64,000 nucleotides of DNA from IMG/VR virus record IMGVR_UViG_3300021142_002226, positions 62,001 through 126,000 of that record; one strand, given 5' to 3'. The notes under the pieces are model-generated. The model was not told the origin of the DNA. It saw only the letters and a program-made list of their open reading frames with translations, and ran no database searches. This DNA is from a virus. The position numbers were made by a program, and so were the translations under genes. This document shows, in pieces, positions 1 to 9,777 of the stretch. Every line of letters starts with the position of its first letter. The stretch's first letter is position 1.

Positions 1-282
1 AAGATCATAAATTTGTTCTTCAGTATATTGTGAGTTTCGATTTTGTTTGTAATATGGATAATATCCTTGACGATATTTTTTTGAGTTTTCACCTTCCCAA
101 AACACCACAACCTTTGTTATCCCATATTCGGAATAAAATCTTTTTATGGTGTTTATAAAATGAAAAATGGCACCAACACTACCATTTTCTGTTTGGGTAT
201 TTTTGGTGCCATGAAATCCAATCTTTAGCAAATTCTCACCATCAATCAACAAACTGTTAACCTTAGGTTTCTTAATCTTCAT
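1..282 (-). CDS. 5'-3' exonuclease / RNase H (FEN-like), N-terminal part only
   Basis: The frame is open from an ATG at 282-280 to the window edge, giving 94 visible residues; the rest lies outside. The visible part has the start of a PIN/FEN nuclease: a hydrophobic strand ending in the metal-binding Asp14 (LLIDGEN), then a strand VVVFWEGE and the arch/helix signature R71..YYPYYKQNR82 typical of phage 5'-3' exonucleases and T4 RNase H. Such enzymes remove RNA primers and 5' flaps during lagging-strand synthesis. The start overlaps the uvsX stop by 11 bases, so it is probably co-transcribed downstream of uvsX. Confidence 0.75.
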   Translation of the reverse strand, partial: MKIKKPKVNSLLIDGENLLKIGFHGTKNTQTENGSVGAIFHFINTIKRFYSEYGITKVVVFWEGENSKKYRQGYYPYYKQNRNSQYTEEQIYDL

Positions 283-1333
283 AATCAATTGTTCCTCTAT
301 CTTCTGTTTCAATAATTTCTAAATCATCAACATTATCAATTACCTCACCCATTTTTGCAAATTGAGATGCGATATAATTCATATGTTCTAATTTATATTT
401 TGCGATTGCTTCTTTACCCTCATTATTTTCTTTACTACCACGTCTGTCACTTTTTAGGAAACCTTGTGGTGTAATTATAATGTTTGAATCTTTATATCCA
501 AGACCAGTGATGTGATTTTTATCTACAGTGATTTTACTTCTAACAGCTATGTTAATAGTTCTACCGTTTTTAGTTGCATCAATCTTTGAAATACCAGATT
601 CAGCTTCATTACCAAAGCGGAAAACAAGTGTAGATGATTGGTATAATGCTTCACCACCTTTTGGTTTCATCTTAGGTTGTGCACCATAAACCAATGGAAT
701 TTGTACCCAAGGTAAATTACATACAACTAACCCAGCAAGATAAGGTGAATTTTCTTTTCTTGTTTTATTGATTCTTTGGTTTATACCCATATTGATTTTC
801 TCAGCAAGAACACCAGCGGTATGTTGTTTACCACCTTTACCTTCATAAGTCATTTTACATGGTACTGAACCGACAGAATCCCAAAAGAAACAAACATCTC
901 TTTTTAATTTACCTGATTCTTGTGCATCAAGAACTTTATTAATTTTTTCAGTAACTAATTCTATCCAATCAAGTTCATCGAAATAAAGAAAGTCACCAAT
1001 CCAATCTTGTTTTTCTTCATCCCAATCAACCTGGAAACCCATCAATTTAGCATGTTCCCATGACCATTTCTTTTCAGTTATAAGAAACACAGGCATGATA
1101 CCTTTCTTTTGCGCATCCACCGCTGAAGCAATAAGTGCACTTGTCTTACCAGCATTTGAATGCCCTATAAACATGTTAATGTGTCCCATTGCAGGGCCTG
1201 GGAGACCTGTTGCTTCTAAGAATGCTTCACCACATTCAAGAAATAAATCTGGTTTATATTTAGTTGTACTCACACCAAGTTCTTTCTTTAAATCATCAAG
1301 TGAGTATTCAGTTTTTTTAATGCCTTTAGCCAT
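272..1333 (-). CDS. uvsX: UvsX-like RecA-family recombinase
   Basis: A 353-residue RecA-fold ATPase. The Walker A loop is GHSNAGKT (57-64) and the Walker B strand VCFFWD (147-152) is followed by SVGS. The region GGEALYQSSTLVFRF is typical of phage UvsX proteins, and the acidic C-terminus ends DYED. UvsX catalyses strand exchange in phage recombination-dependent replication and repair, working with gp32. Length is close to T4 UvsX (about 390). It lies directly downstream of gene 32 behind an intrinsic terminator and overlaps the exonuclease gene. No clear promoter of its own is visible in the 30 bases between terminator and start, so readthrough is possible. Confidence 0.9.
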   Translation of the reverse strand: MAKGIKKTEYSLDDLKKELGVSTTKYKPDLFLECGEAFLEATGLPGPAMGHINMFIGHSNAGKTSALIASAVDAQKKGIMPVFLITEKKWSWEHAKLMGFQVDWDEEKQDWIGDFLYFDELDWIELVTEKINKVLDAQESGKLKRDVCFFWDSVGSVPCKMTYEGKGGKQHTAGVLAEKINMGINQRINKTRKENSPYLAGLVVCNLPWVQIPLVYGAQPKMKPKGGEALYQSSTLVFRFGNEAESGISKIDATKNGRTINIAVRSKITVDKNHITGLGYKDSNIIITPQGFLKSDRRGSKENNEGKEAIAKYKLEHMNYIASQFAKMGEVIDNVDDLEIIETEDRGTIDYED

Positions 1334-1363
1334 AACAATTTTTTATAATTTGTATTAGTTTAA

Positions 1364-1390
1364 AAAACCCCCAAATTGCTTGGGGGTTTT
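1364..1390 (-). terminator. Intrinsic terminator after gene 32
   Basis: An 11-bp stem (AAAACCCCCAA paired with TTGGGGGTTTT) with a 5-base loop. Read on the minus strand it is followed by a run of six T (1367 to 1362). It lies 18 bases past the gene 32 stop and before the uvsX start, so it should limit readthrough from abundant gene 32 transcripts into uvsX. Confidence 0.85.
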
Positions 1391-1407
1391 GGTATGTTAT
1401 TATTTAC

Positions 1408-2319
1408 TTAGAAAGGTAAATCGTCAATATTCATTACCTCGTCTTCAACATCAACGTTGTTATTCGCAGTAGGTGCGGATGTTGGGTAGTTAGTAGTTTG
1501 TGTTGGTGTTGGAAGGCTTTCATCATCTGATTGCGCAACAAACTTTTTAAGTTCTGAACTCCATACAGGTACTGAACCTTGTGCAACAATTCTCAAATAT
1601 TCAACAGATTTCTTAGAATAAACATCTTTCCATGTTTTAGAATCATTCAACCAAGTATTCATTTGGTTTTCATCTGTAGAAAGTGGTGATGTTTCTTCAA
1701 CCATGATTGAAGCGATTTTGGTAAATTCTTTTCCTTTACCTTTAGATGTGTCTTTTACAAGACTGATATAGATATCACGACCAGCAATAGGGTTCCATAT
1801 AGCGCCAGCGCCACGACCTTTTGCTTCTTGTCTTTTGATGATTGCTTGTAATTTGTCCATTACACCTGTACCGTTACTAACGTGTGCAAATCTCCAGAAT
1901 TTAACACCCTCAGCTTCTTTTCCTCTTAAGATACATCTAACGATGTAATAATCAGAAGCTCTATATTTTTTTGCATTTTCTTGGTCGATTTTGTCACCGC
2001 CTCTCAAGAACTGATAGGCATCGTTAAGTGGTGATTCTTCTCCATCCTGAGCAGGATCATAGAGTTTTACATAATTTTTCCCAACTTTAATGTTGTTGAA
2101 TCTTTTCTTTTCGTAGAATTTGTACGGATCATCTTGGTTAGGTAGAATCCTAACAATCACTTCTCCTTCGTTTACACCTTCTGGTAAACTTAATGAAAGG
2201 TACTGTGTTAAATCAACTTTTTTACTTTGTGAAAAGTTTGAATTGTCCTTTGCTTTTGCATAATCTGTTGTTACGTCTTCGGTGGCTTTGCCCCAGTCTA
2301 AATTTTTGTAGTCTAACAT
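1408..2319 (-). CDS. 32: gp32-like single-stranded DNA-binding protein
   Basis: A 303-residue protein, the size of T4 gp32 (301). It has a basic N-terminal region, a central aromatic-rich OB-type core (for example FYEKKRFNNIKV, DYYIVRCILRGK, VKFWRFAHVSNGTGVMDKL), a Ser/Thr/Pro/Asn-rich linker from about residue 260, and an acidic C-terminal tail ending NIDDLPF. It coats ssDNA and recruits UvsX and replication proteins. T4 gp32 holds a zinc ion with one His and three Cys. Here only one Cys is visible in the core, so that zinc site appears absent. The tail tip resembles the DDDIPF tip of bacterial SSB. It has its own candidate promoter and terminator, as expected for a highly expressed gene. 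Confidence 0.85.
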   Translation of the reverse strand: MLDYKNLDWGKATEDVTTDYAKAKDNSNFSQSKKVDLTQYLSLSLPEGVNEGEVIVRILPNQDDPYKFYEKKRFNNIKVGKNYVKLYDPAQDGEESPLNDAYQFLRGGDKIDQENAKKYRASDYYIVRCILRGKEAEGVKFWRFAHVSNGTGVMDKLQAIIKRQEAKGRGAGAIWNPIAGRDIYISLVKDTSKGKGKEFTKIASIMVEETSPLSTDENQMNTWLNDSKTWKDVYSKKSVEYLRIVAQGSVPVWSSELKKFVAQSDDESLPTPTQTTNYPTSAPTANNNVDVEDEVMNIDDLPF

Positions 2320-2339
2320 AATGTTTTAATTTTATACTA

Positions 2340-2370
2340 CAATAGTAAGCATTATCAAAACAAAAGTCAA
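2340..2370 (-). promoter_or_regulatory. Candidate host-type promoter of gene 32
   Basis: On the minus strand TTG (2370-2368) is followed after exactly 20 bases by TACTATTG (2347-2340), 20 bases before the gene 32 ATG. This resembles the Bacteroidota pattern TTTG-N19..21-TAnnTTTG with one mismatch in the -7 box. The same TTG-N20 spacing recurs upstream of the DNA polymerase and of the glycosyltransferase at 44997. Confidence 0.5.
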
Positions 2371-2387
2371 GTTTTTTAAAAAATTTA

Positions 2388-2777
2388 TTAGAACATTTGT
2401 GTCTGGTAAGCCTTTCCGAATACTAAAACACCTGGATTTTGTGATACAGAACCGCTCGTACTATCTTGAGTAACATATGAACCACCAGCACCTAATAATG
2501 TATAGTGATTTAATGTTATTGAACTAAATGGCATTGAAATCATATTACCGCAAGCAAGATCAAAAGTAACACCGTCAACTGTAACATTGATAATGTCACT
2601 ACCAGTACCGCAACCGATAAAACCAATTAAACCAATATTCCATTTTGGTGTTGTTGAGGAACCTTGATATGGTGTATTTTGGGGTGTATTTCCTTGTAGG
2701 AAACTATTTGTTGAATCTGTATTACTGTCTGTTAAAGTTTGACCCAAAGTCAAACGTTGCATAAAATTTTGTATCAT
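2388..2777 (-). CDS. Hypothetical protein, possible small virion protein
   Basis: 129 residues, not recognised. The N-terminal 45 residues are rich in Ser, Thr, Asn, Gln and Pro. The rest is Gly-rich and beta-strand-like (IGLIGFIGCGTGSDIINV, VDGVTFDLACGN) with two Cys, without membrane segments or known motifs. It ends a block of three short minus-strand genes (3759 to 2388) with 2- and 8-base gaps, so all three are probably co-transcribed. The beta-rich, low-charge composition would fit a small decoration or head protein, but this is a guess. Confidence 0.6.
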   Translation of the reverse strand: MIQNFMQRLTLGQTLTDSNTDSTNSFLQGNTPQNTPYQGSSTTPKWNIGLIGFIGCGTGSDIINVTVDGVTFDLACGNMISMPFSSITLNHYTLLGAGGSYVTQDSTSGSVSQNPGVLVFGKAYQTQMF

Positions 2778-2779
2778 TA

Positions 2780-3523
2780 TTAAAAAGTTTTTGCTTCTCT
2801 TGCATCTTCATCATCATTATCAATATAGAAACTCTTTTTAACATCGTTTCTATCATAATTTGACATTAATGCGTCCATCATGGACATTTTATCTGGCTTA
2901 CCTTCAAGTTCGGTTTGGTTCTTATAACCATTACCTTCCAAATAATCATCATCTGTTAAATTATAAGGATATGACTTTGCAGCCATTGCTTTTCTTCTTT
3001 CATCTTCTGTTGGTGGGCGCATTAATTCAACTTGCTTTTCAAGATCATTCATTTTCTGAATAATTCCATCCATTTTGTTTAATTTACCATCAATGTCGTT
3101 AATCTTGTCAAATACCATTTGTAATCTATTCAAACTTCTGTGAGTTTGTTTTACAAGTTCTTTTGTATCATTTACAATATCAGTAACATCGATTTCAACG
3201 TCAGGTTCGCCACCCATCTCTGGTTGAGCAGTCATATCTGGAGCTACTGGAGCTGCGGCATTAGGATCAGCTGTACCAGCATCTGGCATAGGTGTTGCAT
3301 TTGGATCTGTCATACCAGCATTAGGGTCTGCTGAAGCATCTGGTGCCATTGCAGTTGTGTCACCAGCTGCATTAGGATCAGTAGCTGGTTCAGCTGGTTG
3401 TTCCTCATCAGCTTCATAAAACTTATAAACAGTTTCCTTCAAAAGATTATCATTATAACCAAGAATTTGCTTATATCTCTTAACCTCATTTTCAAGTAAC
3501 TTTTCCGAAATATTCTTTCTCAT
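2780..3523 (-). CDS. Acidic protein with DPNA repeats and a coiled coil
   Basis: 247 residues, function unknown. Residues 1-40 are helical (MRKNISEKLLENEVKRYKQ). Residues 42-108 are a low-complexity Pro/Ala/Asp linker with DPNA at about positions 49, 66, 73 and 86. Residues 113-170 form a heptad-like coiled coil (VKQTHRSLNRLQMVFDKINDI). The C-terminus is charged. Such layout, helical head, flexible linker, coiled coil, suits a virion assembly or scaffold-type protein, but no family is recognised. It sits two bases from the next gene in a tight minus-strand group. Confidence 0.65.
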   Translation of the reverse strand: MRKNISEKLLENEVKRYKQILGYNDNLLKETVYKFYEADEEQPAEPATDPNAAGDTTAMAPDASADPNAGMTDPNATPMPDAGTADPNAAAPVAPDMTAQPEMGGEPDVEIDVTDIVNDTKELVKQTHRSLNRLQMVFDKINDIDGKLNKMDGIIQKMNDLEKQVELMRPPTEDERRKAMAAKSYPYNLTDDDYLEGNGYKNQTELEGKPDKMSMMDALMSNYDRNDVKKSFYIDNDDEDAREAKTF

Positions 3524-3531
3524 ATTATAAA

Positions 3532-3759
3532 TTATCTAATATATGTTCTTCTTGTGTGGCTTATAGGCATATCTTCTCTAAGAAGTTCTCTACCATCTTC
3601 TACCACTAATTTTTTTTCAATAACGGTTCTTTCTATAAGTCCGTCCTGTGTTCTGATATAACATTTACCAGTAACTGCATCACAAACCTCTTCACCAACT
3701 TGATTATTTGCTGGAGTTTGATTTATGAAATTATTTAATTTGTTATCAAAATTGTTCAT
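3532..3759 (-). CDS. Small hypothetical protein
   Basis: 75 residues with one Cys pair (EVCDAVTGKCYIRTQDGLIERTVIEKK) that could form a short beta hairpin; otherwise charged and Asn-rich. Not recognised. It is the first gene of the three-gene group and has a TATTTATA box 15 bases before its ATG, so it is probably expressed with the late genes. Confidence 0.6.
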   Translation of the reverse strand: MNNFDNKLNNFINQTPANNQVGEEVCDAVTGKCYIRTQDGLIERTVIEKKLVVEDGRELLREDMPISHTRRTYIR

Positions 3760-3774
3760 AACAGTATTATTTAC

Positions 3775-3782
3775 TATAAATA
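3775..3782 (-). promoter_or_regulatory. TATTTATA box (candidate late promoter)
   Basis: On the minus strand the context is AACTATTTATAGT, 15 bases before the ATG at 3759. One of the recurring boxes described in the findings. Confidence 0.45.
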
Positions 3783-3800
3783 GTTATAATTTAACTAAAG

Positions 3801-6800
3801 TTAGGCTATATTAGTATTAGTATTTAATATGTTTGCCGCATATTTTGCTTTATCTGCCCAACCTGATTGCGGTGACCCTTCATATATTCTGAAAACCCAA
3901 TCATTTGTATAATTAATATCAGTACTTGTTTTAAAAGTATTAAAATTTTTATATGATGGTAATTCGAGAAGGGTATATTCTAATTGTACCTGCAATGTCA
4001 TATTAGAAAATGCGGCTGTAATAAGGTTTTGAGTATTTTCTGTTTTAGGTATTTCTACTAATTTACTAACACCACATCTACTTAATAAATCAAGCCAAAA
4101 TTTATCTTTATTTGGATTCCAATTAGAATATGTACCAGCGGCTTGTTCAAAGTTAGGTATTTCAATACCTTTACTTTTTGCATAGATAAGTACTTTAGAT
4201 CTTCTACCGTCAGCACCTACCCATTGAACTATACCAGCAGCATAAGTTTGTTTTGGGTCATTATAACTTAACTTTTTATTATATTTTGTTACAATTTTCG
4301 GATTGAAATTAGATTCCACTTTAAAGTTTCCAACTAATGATGCCGCCGCTTCTTTACTAAATCCATTTTGGATATAAAAATTATATGCCAATATAGCTGA
4401 GTTTTTATCATCAGAAACATTGGTATCTTGTGGTACACCTGCAAATGGTGGAAGTTCTTTCATGTTCGGTGCAATAGTTTTTCCATAACTAATATTATTT
4501 TCGTTATTATTTATACCATAAAACACAATTCCATTTTTTTGGTCATAACAACCTAAATATCTATAATTTGCCCCAGCAAGTGTATCAAATTTTAAATCAT
4601 TGTTTGAGCTAACATTTAGAAAAACATATTCTTCAGAATTTTCATTATTAACCGTTATCGTATAAATATTATTCGTATCACTTGCAGTTTGTGATACGTT
4701 TTTATAGTACAACATATAATATGCTTGCCATATATTACTCTTACTATAATCTATAGCATCGGTGTAATCATTTATAAAATTGATTTTAGGGGTTGTTTTT
4801 TTGTTTGGGTCAAATAAATCTGAACCATATGTTGATGCGGCATCTGAAACCAATAATTTTTGCTGTTTTAATTTATTACTTGGCGTTAACAATTTCAAAA
4901 CATCGTCATTAGTCTTAGCTAAACCCAAGGCTGTAATTGTTTTACCTATTTCATTTGTTGATAAATCATCTTTATGAGCATTTAAAAGGTCTTGTAATGA
5001 GTCAGTTGCTGGGTTGAAAAAATATGTTGTTTCTTGTCCTTCCCAATTAGCTTTCAACTGTAATACTATATCAACCATATATATCCTTATCACAGAAGGA
5101 TCTGGATTAGCAGTTGCACCATTAGCAAAATATTTTGCTCTATTATAAACCATAATTAAAACAATCTTATAAATCTCATTTGTTAATGAAAAATGAGATA
5201 CAAGCCAAGAATAAAGTATTTGCATACCATCAAAAGACACATACGTTCTGTTAGCATTCGATTTTTGATAGAATGTACCAAATCCAGAACCAACATTGTT
5301 TCTATCATTATATATTTGCCCAGTAGTAGTATTGTTTGATGTGTTTTGTGCCGAAGTTTTAGTTAAACCTGTCAAAGTTAATTGTAAACTATTCAGAATA
5401 TCACTTTTATTTGTTGTTTTCTTATTAAATGGTTGTCTTACACCCTTAAATGTGGTTGTCATATTATTCGCCGTAATATTGTGCTCAACGTTAGTTATCC
5501 AATAACTACCATAAAATAAAGGTACATTTTTAAGATAAAAATATGTGAGAGGTTGTATCATAACATTACCCATTGATTCTACTTGACAAGTATATGAACG
5601 TGTCTCCATCAAGGAAAATAAATTACCAGAAGCAACTTTTTGTGATGTTTCAGAACCATTATTGGTCAAATTAATTGCAGCTTTTATTGATTCTTCGGTA
5701 TTACTAAATTCACTCGTATCTAATCTAACTTTACTGAACATATTCTGGTTTTTGTTACCAAAATCAACAATAAATGATGTTATTTTACCTGTTTTAACAT
5801 CATCAGGTACTAAATTTTTATTATCATTGAAATAAGGTTTGATTGGTTGTAAATCCAATGGAAATGAACCTGAATATGATGGTTTAGAGTTGCTCGTTAA
5901 TTTTTTACTATCAACGCTTGATGTATGATTGATCCATTGTAAAATAAATGAAGGGTTTGAATCTATTCTATCTATATCTAAATGTGTTCCAAAAATATTA
6001 TTTGCATATTTATCAAGTTCATTGTTAACGTTTGTAATTGGTGATAAATAATCAACATATGTATTCACTGGATGTAAAATAAAATCATTGTGTTGTGCAA
6101 TATCACTGAATAAACCGAATACAGCTTTATTTGTTATCTCTGAATTTATTACATCGTTATCTGAATTGTTTGTTGTCGAAAATTTAAGTTGTAAACTATC
6201 AGACAAAGCTATCAAATCAATTAATATTTCACTACCAATATCGTTATTAGATCGGTCAACTATATTAATATATTCTATTAAATGTTTAGATTGATCTTTA
6301 TCAAAAACACTATTTTCACCTGTATAAGAATTAATTGTTGTATCACAAACGGATATATCTTTGAACAAGTAATTATAAAATAAACCATTATTAATTTTAC
6401 CCAATTCATCTAAAACATTAATAGAATCATATGGGACTTCTAATATTTTATTTGATTTATTATTGAATGCTATATATTTGTCAAAAAGATTTTTTACATT
6501 ATAATATGTTTTAGATTTTAATTCATCAATAGTATTTTCTTTCTGAATTTGTTTTAGTAAAGATGATGCGGCATTAGAATTAAGGAAGTTAGAATTTATA
6601 GAATTTTTTATTGTATCAAGATATAAGTTTATATATTTTACATTTTTATAGTAAAACGTACTTACAAATCCTGTCAAATAATTAGTAATTTCTTTTGTAA
6701 GCAAATTTTTATTTTTTTCAAAGTATTGACCAGCACCAACTATTTGCCATAAGTATGAATCATTACTACTATTATAATTCAAAGTTGTATGAAGATTACT

Positions 6801-9776
6801 TACGGAATCACCAAAAGGATCATTCACAATGGAAGAATCTGAAGAATCTGAAAATATCCAAACATTTACAATACTTTTTAAATAATCTGTAATTAAATTG
6901 AACATCAATACTAAATTATCCTCGTCAAATTTAACGTTCAAGTAGTTGAAAAACTCATTAATCAAAAAATTATAGTAATATACACCAAAATTATAATTGT
7001 TGTTTTCACCATAATATAATTTTTTTGCTTTAGCTGCAACTGAATCACTATAGTATTTGAAAGCATCGTCATAGAAATATTTTTTGACTAAATTTGTTGT
7101 TTCGATTGACGTATCAGCATTATTTGCTGGGTCAATAATGTAATCCCCAAATACAAGTTTTCTGGTATAATATTTTACCTGACCAGCATCAGGATTAGAA
7201 TTATCATCAGTTAATATACTCAATGGTTTAATCCCATATATTTCACCAGCATAAGAATCTGAAACCGTTAACTCGCTTGGACTAACTTTGAAAATAACAT
7301 CAGGTCTAAATATAAAATTTTGATAGTTTGTATATAAAGAATCCTCTTGACCAGGTACTGCAACAGAACCAACGGTGCTGTAATTATTGATTGGTAATTT
7401 TTGCGCAGAAAATTCTTCTAATACTTTTTTATTGCGTATATATTGAGCATTTGTTAATACCGCATTGATTTTTGCGCTGATATAAAAATAGTCACAAAAA
7501 TAATAATTATAACTCGAATAACCTACCAATAACATTTGTGCATCTTCTTGAGTTAGTTCGAATTGATCTGTTTTGTAACCTTGTATGTCATTTTCATCTA
7601 ATGTCATTATACCCTTCATCAAAGTCTCAAAGTTATAATTACCATCATATTTTTTGAAATAATCTTGTGTCGAGTTTGGTTGATAGACTTTATATGAAGA
7701 TGCAAAATCTAAAAATATTGACTCAAATGTTTTAAATTTTTGAATATCTATTGCGTCATACAAATCATATAATCTTAATCTTAATGGGTCATTCGATGTA
7801 TTTAAATTTGAATAACCATCGACTGATTTATATATGTTGGTTGTCAAATTTTGTCCAATTTCACTTATTGATAATTCAGATGTCAAATTATCACGATTTT
7901 CACCATTTCCTATATATGTATCTTTTGTACCAAGTTGTAAACCTCCCATACCAGTATCGTACCACAAAAACCTTGACGTGTTCATCATTACTGATCTATT
8001 ATCAAAAATAATACTATCTATATTACCGCTTTTGTTAAATAAATAAAGATTATCTGCATCATAAATATCTGAATTATTAACATCTAAATTTATATATTTT
8101 TTTGCCAAATTTCCTGATTCAAAAGCATACTTTTGAATAACATATGTTTTAGGTTTATAATTTATAGGTAAATATTCATTAATATTTTTTTGTCTATCAC
8201 TACTATTATATGCTGCTTCTTCACCATTATAACCTTTGATTAATTCGTATTTATTATTTGTTATAATCTTAGTGTTATTCTCTTTTTTGTTTTGAGTTAA
8301 TAACTTATTTGGGTAAAAAAAACCTCCAGCAGATGGATATAATAATACCACCAATTGTCCACTAACATTATTACTATCGAACTCATTAGTATCTTTATAA
8401 GTTTTTTCAGAATCCCAAAATTTTAATAAAAAATCTGTTACAACAGATATACTATCTAATAATGCATTATTAAATAAACCATTTCCAATAATTGCACCAA
8501 AATCATTCGTAAGATCATCATAAACAACGGATTCTAATGTATTTGTTATACTTGTACCAAATTTTGAAACCGATTCTTCTCCAAAAAATCTACCAAATAA
8601 AATTTTATAAATAAAATAAGATATTGGACTTATATCTTGAGTTTTTGATAGAGCATTATTTTTCGCAGTAAATTTCAATAGCTTTATAAGCGGTATATTT
8701 CCAACAAATGATATACTCATATCTAACATAAGTGTATTCATTTGTGTTAAAATTGATAGAATATCAGCTTTTTCTAAACCACCTCTCAAATATGAATATT
8801 TCATTCTACATATACACATGTAGAATTTATACATAAATTGATCGTTCTTATCAAACGTTATATTTTTAACTTGTTTGAAGTAATTAATTATATTATTACT
8901 TGTTGTTAATGTTGATGAACCTAATGAATCTTTTATAATACTATAGTGACCCATGAAATTAATACCGTCATTGTATGATTTAAATGATTTTACAAACCCA
9001 TTTTCAGCACCATAATGGTGGAATAATGTGTTAGTATCATATTTTGTGTCTGAAAAATATCCTTCAGTTGCACCTATTTGATTATTTACACCATTTTTAT
9101 CAATCATGAAATTATAATAATCTTTCATGAAGTTAGAAAATGTACCGTAACCAAATTTAGGAATAAATGTATTGTTTATACCAGTTACAAATTTATCATT
9201 GATAATTGGTATACTTGCAAACTCAACAATATTGTTTTTTTGATCATAACCCCCATAGATTGGTGATGTATTAGAATTTAAATTTAGATTAACTTTTAAT
9301 ACTTTATCTAAATCAATATTTAATGTATATGTGTTTTTACCAAATAATCTATTATTATAATTGTCCGAATGAAAATGATATAATGCCCCAAGATATAAAA
9401 TCAATGGCATTGGTAATTCTGTAATACCAACATTAGATTTAAATAGTGCAACTATATTATCTTTTGAAAATAAAAATTTATTGGATTCTGTTTGTAAAGA
9501 TGAAATTATATAGTGAGCAGCTTCTTTAAAATTACCTGTGATATCACTATTTGTTCCAATAGAAAATGATTCAGCAAAACAAATATTGTTAAGTGGAGTA
9601 GCATAATATGAGATTCTATCTGTATTTTTTGTAATTCTACTTGTTATACCGTATTCTAAATACGTTGAAAATAAACCTTTTTGATAATCTGTATAATCAC
9701 TAAATTGATTTTTAGTATAATTATCTATTACACTCGGATTTGTCAAATATTCATTTGTAATGTTCTTAATATCCAT
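3801..9776 (-). CDS. Giant tail/baseplate protein with C-terminal tail lysozyme domain
   Basis: 1991 residues. Most of the protein is Asn/Tyr/Ser-rich and beta-structured, as in phage tail proteins. Around residues 1400-1475 is a hub-like stretch (YTCQVESMGNVMIQPLTYFY ... VPLFYGSYWITNVEHNI). Residues 1804-1985 form a phage tail lysozyme-type domain: AYNFYIQNGFSKEAAASLVG, NFKVESNF with the likely catalytic Glu at about 1831, then AAGIVQWV and GRRSKVLIYAK. It should locally cut peptidoglycan during injection, as the gp5 lysozyme does in T4, although that enzyme is unrelated in fold. It ends the large tail cluster; the next gene upstream stops one base before its start. Confidence 0.8.
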   Translation of the reverse strand: MDIKNITNEYLTNPSVIDNYTKNQFSDYTDYQKGLFSTYLEYGITSRITKNTDRISYYATPLNNICFAESFSIGTNSDITGNFKEAAHYIISSLQTESNKFLFSKDNIVALFKSNVGITELPMPLILYLGALYHFHSDNYNNRLFGKNTYTLNIDLDKVLKVNLNLNSNTSPIYGGYDQKNNIVEFASIPIINDKFVTGINNTFIPKFGYGTFSNFMKDYYNFMIDKNGVNNQIGATEGYFSDTKYDTNTLFHHYGAENGFVKSFKSYNDGINFMGHYSIIKDSLGSSTLTTSNNIINYFKQVKNITFDKNDQFMYKFYMCICRMKYSYLRGGLEKADILSILTQMNTLMLDMSISFVGNIPLIKLLKFTAKNNALSKTQDISPISYFIYKILFGRFFGEESVSKFGTSITNTLESVVYDDLTNDFGAIIGNGLFNNALLDSISVVTDFLLKFWDSEKTYKDTNEFDSNNVSGQLVVLLYPSAGGFFYPNKLLTQNKKENNTKIITNNKYELIKGYNGEEAAYNSSDRQKNINEYLPINYKPKTYVIQKYAFESGNLAKKYINLDVNNSDIYDADNLYLFNKSGNIDSIIFDNRSVMMNTSRFLWYDTGMGGLQLGTKDTYIGNGENRDNLTSELSISEIGQNLTTNIYKSVDGYSNLNTSNDPLRLRLYDLYDAIDIQKFKTFESIFLDFASSYKVYQPNSTQDYFKKYDGNYNFETLMKGIMTLDENDIQGYKTDQFELTQEDAQMLLVGYSSYNYYFCDYFYISAKINAVLTNAQYIRNKKVLEEFSAQKLPINNYSTVGSVAVPGQEDSLYTNYQNFIFRPDVIFKVSPSELTVSDSYAGEIYGIKPLSILTDDNSNPDAGQVKYYTRKLVFGDYIIDPANNADTSIETTNLVKKYFYDDAFKYYSDSVAAKAKKLYYGENNNYNFGVYYYNFLINEFFNYLNVKFDEDNLVLMFNLITDYLKSIVNVWIFSDSSDSSIVNDPFGDSVSNLHTTLNYNSSNDSYLWQIVGAGQYFEKNKNLLTKEITNYLTGFVSTFYYKNVKYINLYLDTIKNSINSNFLNSNAASSLLKQIQKENTIDELKSKTYYNVKNLFDKYIAFNNKSNKILEVPYDSINVLDELGKINNGLFYNYLFKDISVCDTTINSYTGENSVFDKDQSKHLIEYINIVDRSNNDIGSEILIDLIALSDSLQLKFSTTNNSDNDVINSEITNKAVFGLFSDIAQHNDFILHPVNTYVDYLSPITNVNNELDKYANNIFGTHLDIDRIDSNPSFILQWINHTSSVDSKKLTSNSKPSYSGSFPLDLQPIKPYFNDNKNLVPDDVKTGKITSFIVDFGNKNQNMFSKVRLDTSEFSNTEESIKAAINLTNNGSETSQKVASGNLFSLMETRSYTCQVESMGNVMIQPLTYFYLKNVPLFYGSYWITNVEHNITANNMTTTFKGVRQPFNKKTTNKSDILNSLQLTLTGLTKTSAQNTSNNTTTGQIYNDRNNVGSGFGTFYQKSNANRTYVSFDGMQILYSWLVSHFSLTNEIYKIVLIMVYNRAKYFANGATANPDPSVIRIYMVDIVLQLKANWEGQETTYFFNPATDSLQDLLNAHKDDLSTNEIGKTITALGLAKTNDDVLKLLTPSNKLKQQKLLVSDAASTYGSDLFDPNKKTTPKINFINDYTDAIDYSKSNIWQAYYMLYYKNVSQTASDTNNIYTITVNNENSEEYVFLNVSSNNDLKFDTLAGANYRYLGCYDQKNGIVFYGINNNENNISYGKTIAPNMKELPPFAGVPQDTNVSDDKNSAILAYNFYIQNGFSKEAAASLVGNFKVESNFNPKIVTKYNKKLSYNDPKQTYAAGIVQWVGADGRRSKVLIYAKSKGIEIPNFEQAAGTYSNWNPNKDKFWLDLLSRCGVSKLVEIPKTENTQNLITAAFSNMTLQVQLEYTLLELPSYKNFNTFKTSTDINYTNDWVFRIYEGSPQSGWADKAKYAANILNTNTNIA

Positions 9777-9777
9777 T

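Noticed and set aside
2912-3375. DPNA-repeat protein as a surface adhesin
   Set aside because: There is no signal peptide, and the repeats are a short flexible linker between helical parts, more like an assembly protein.
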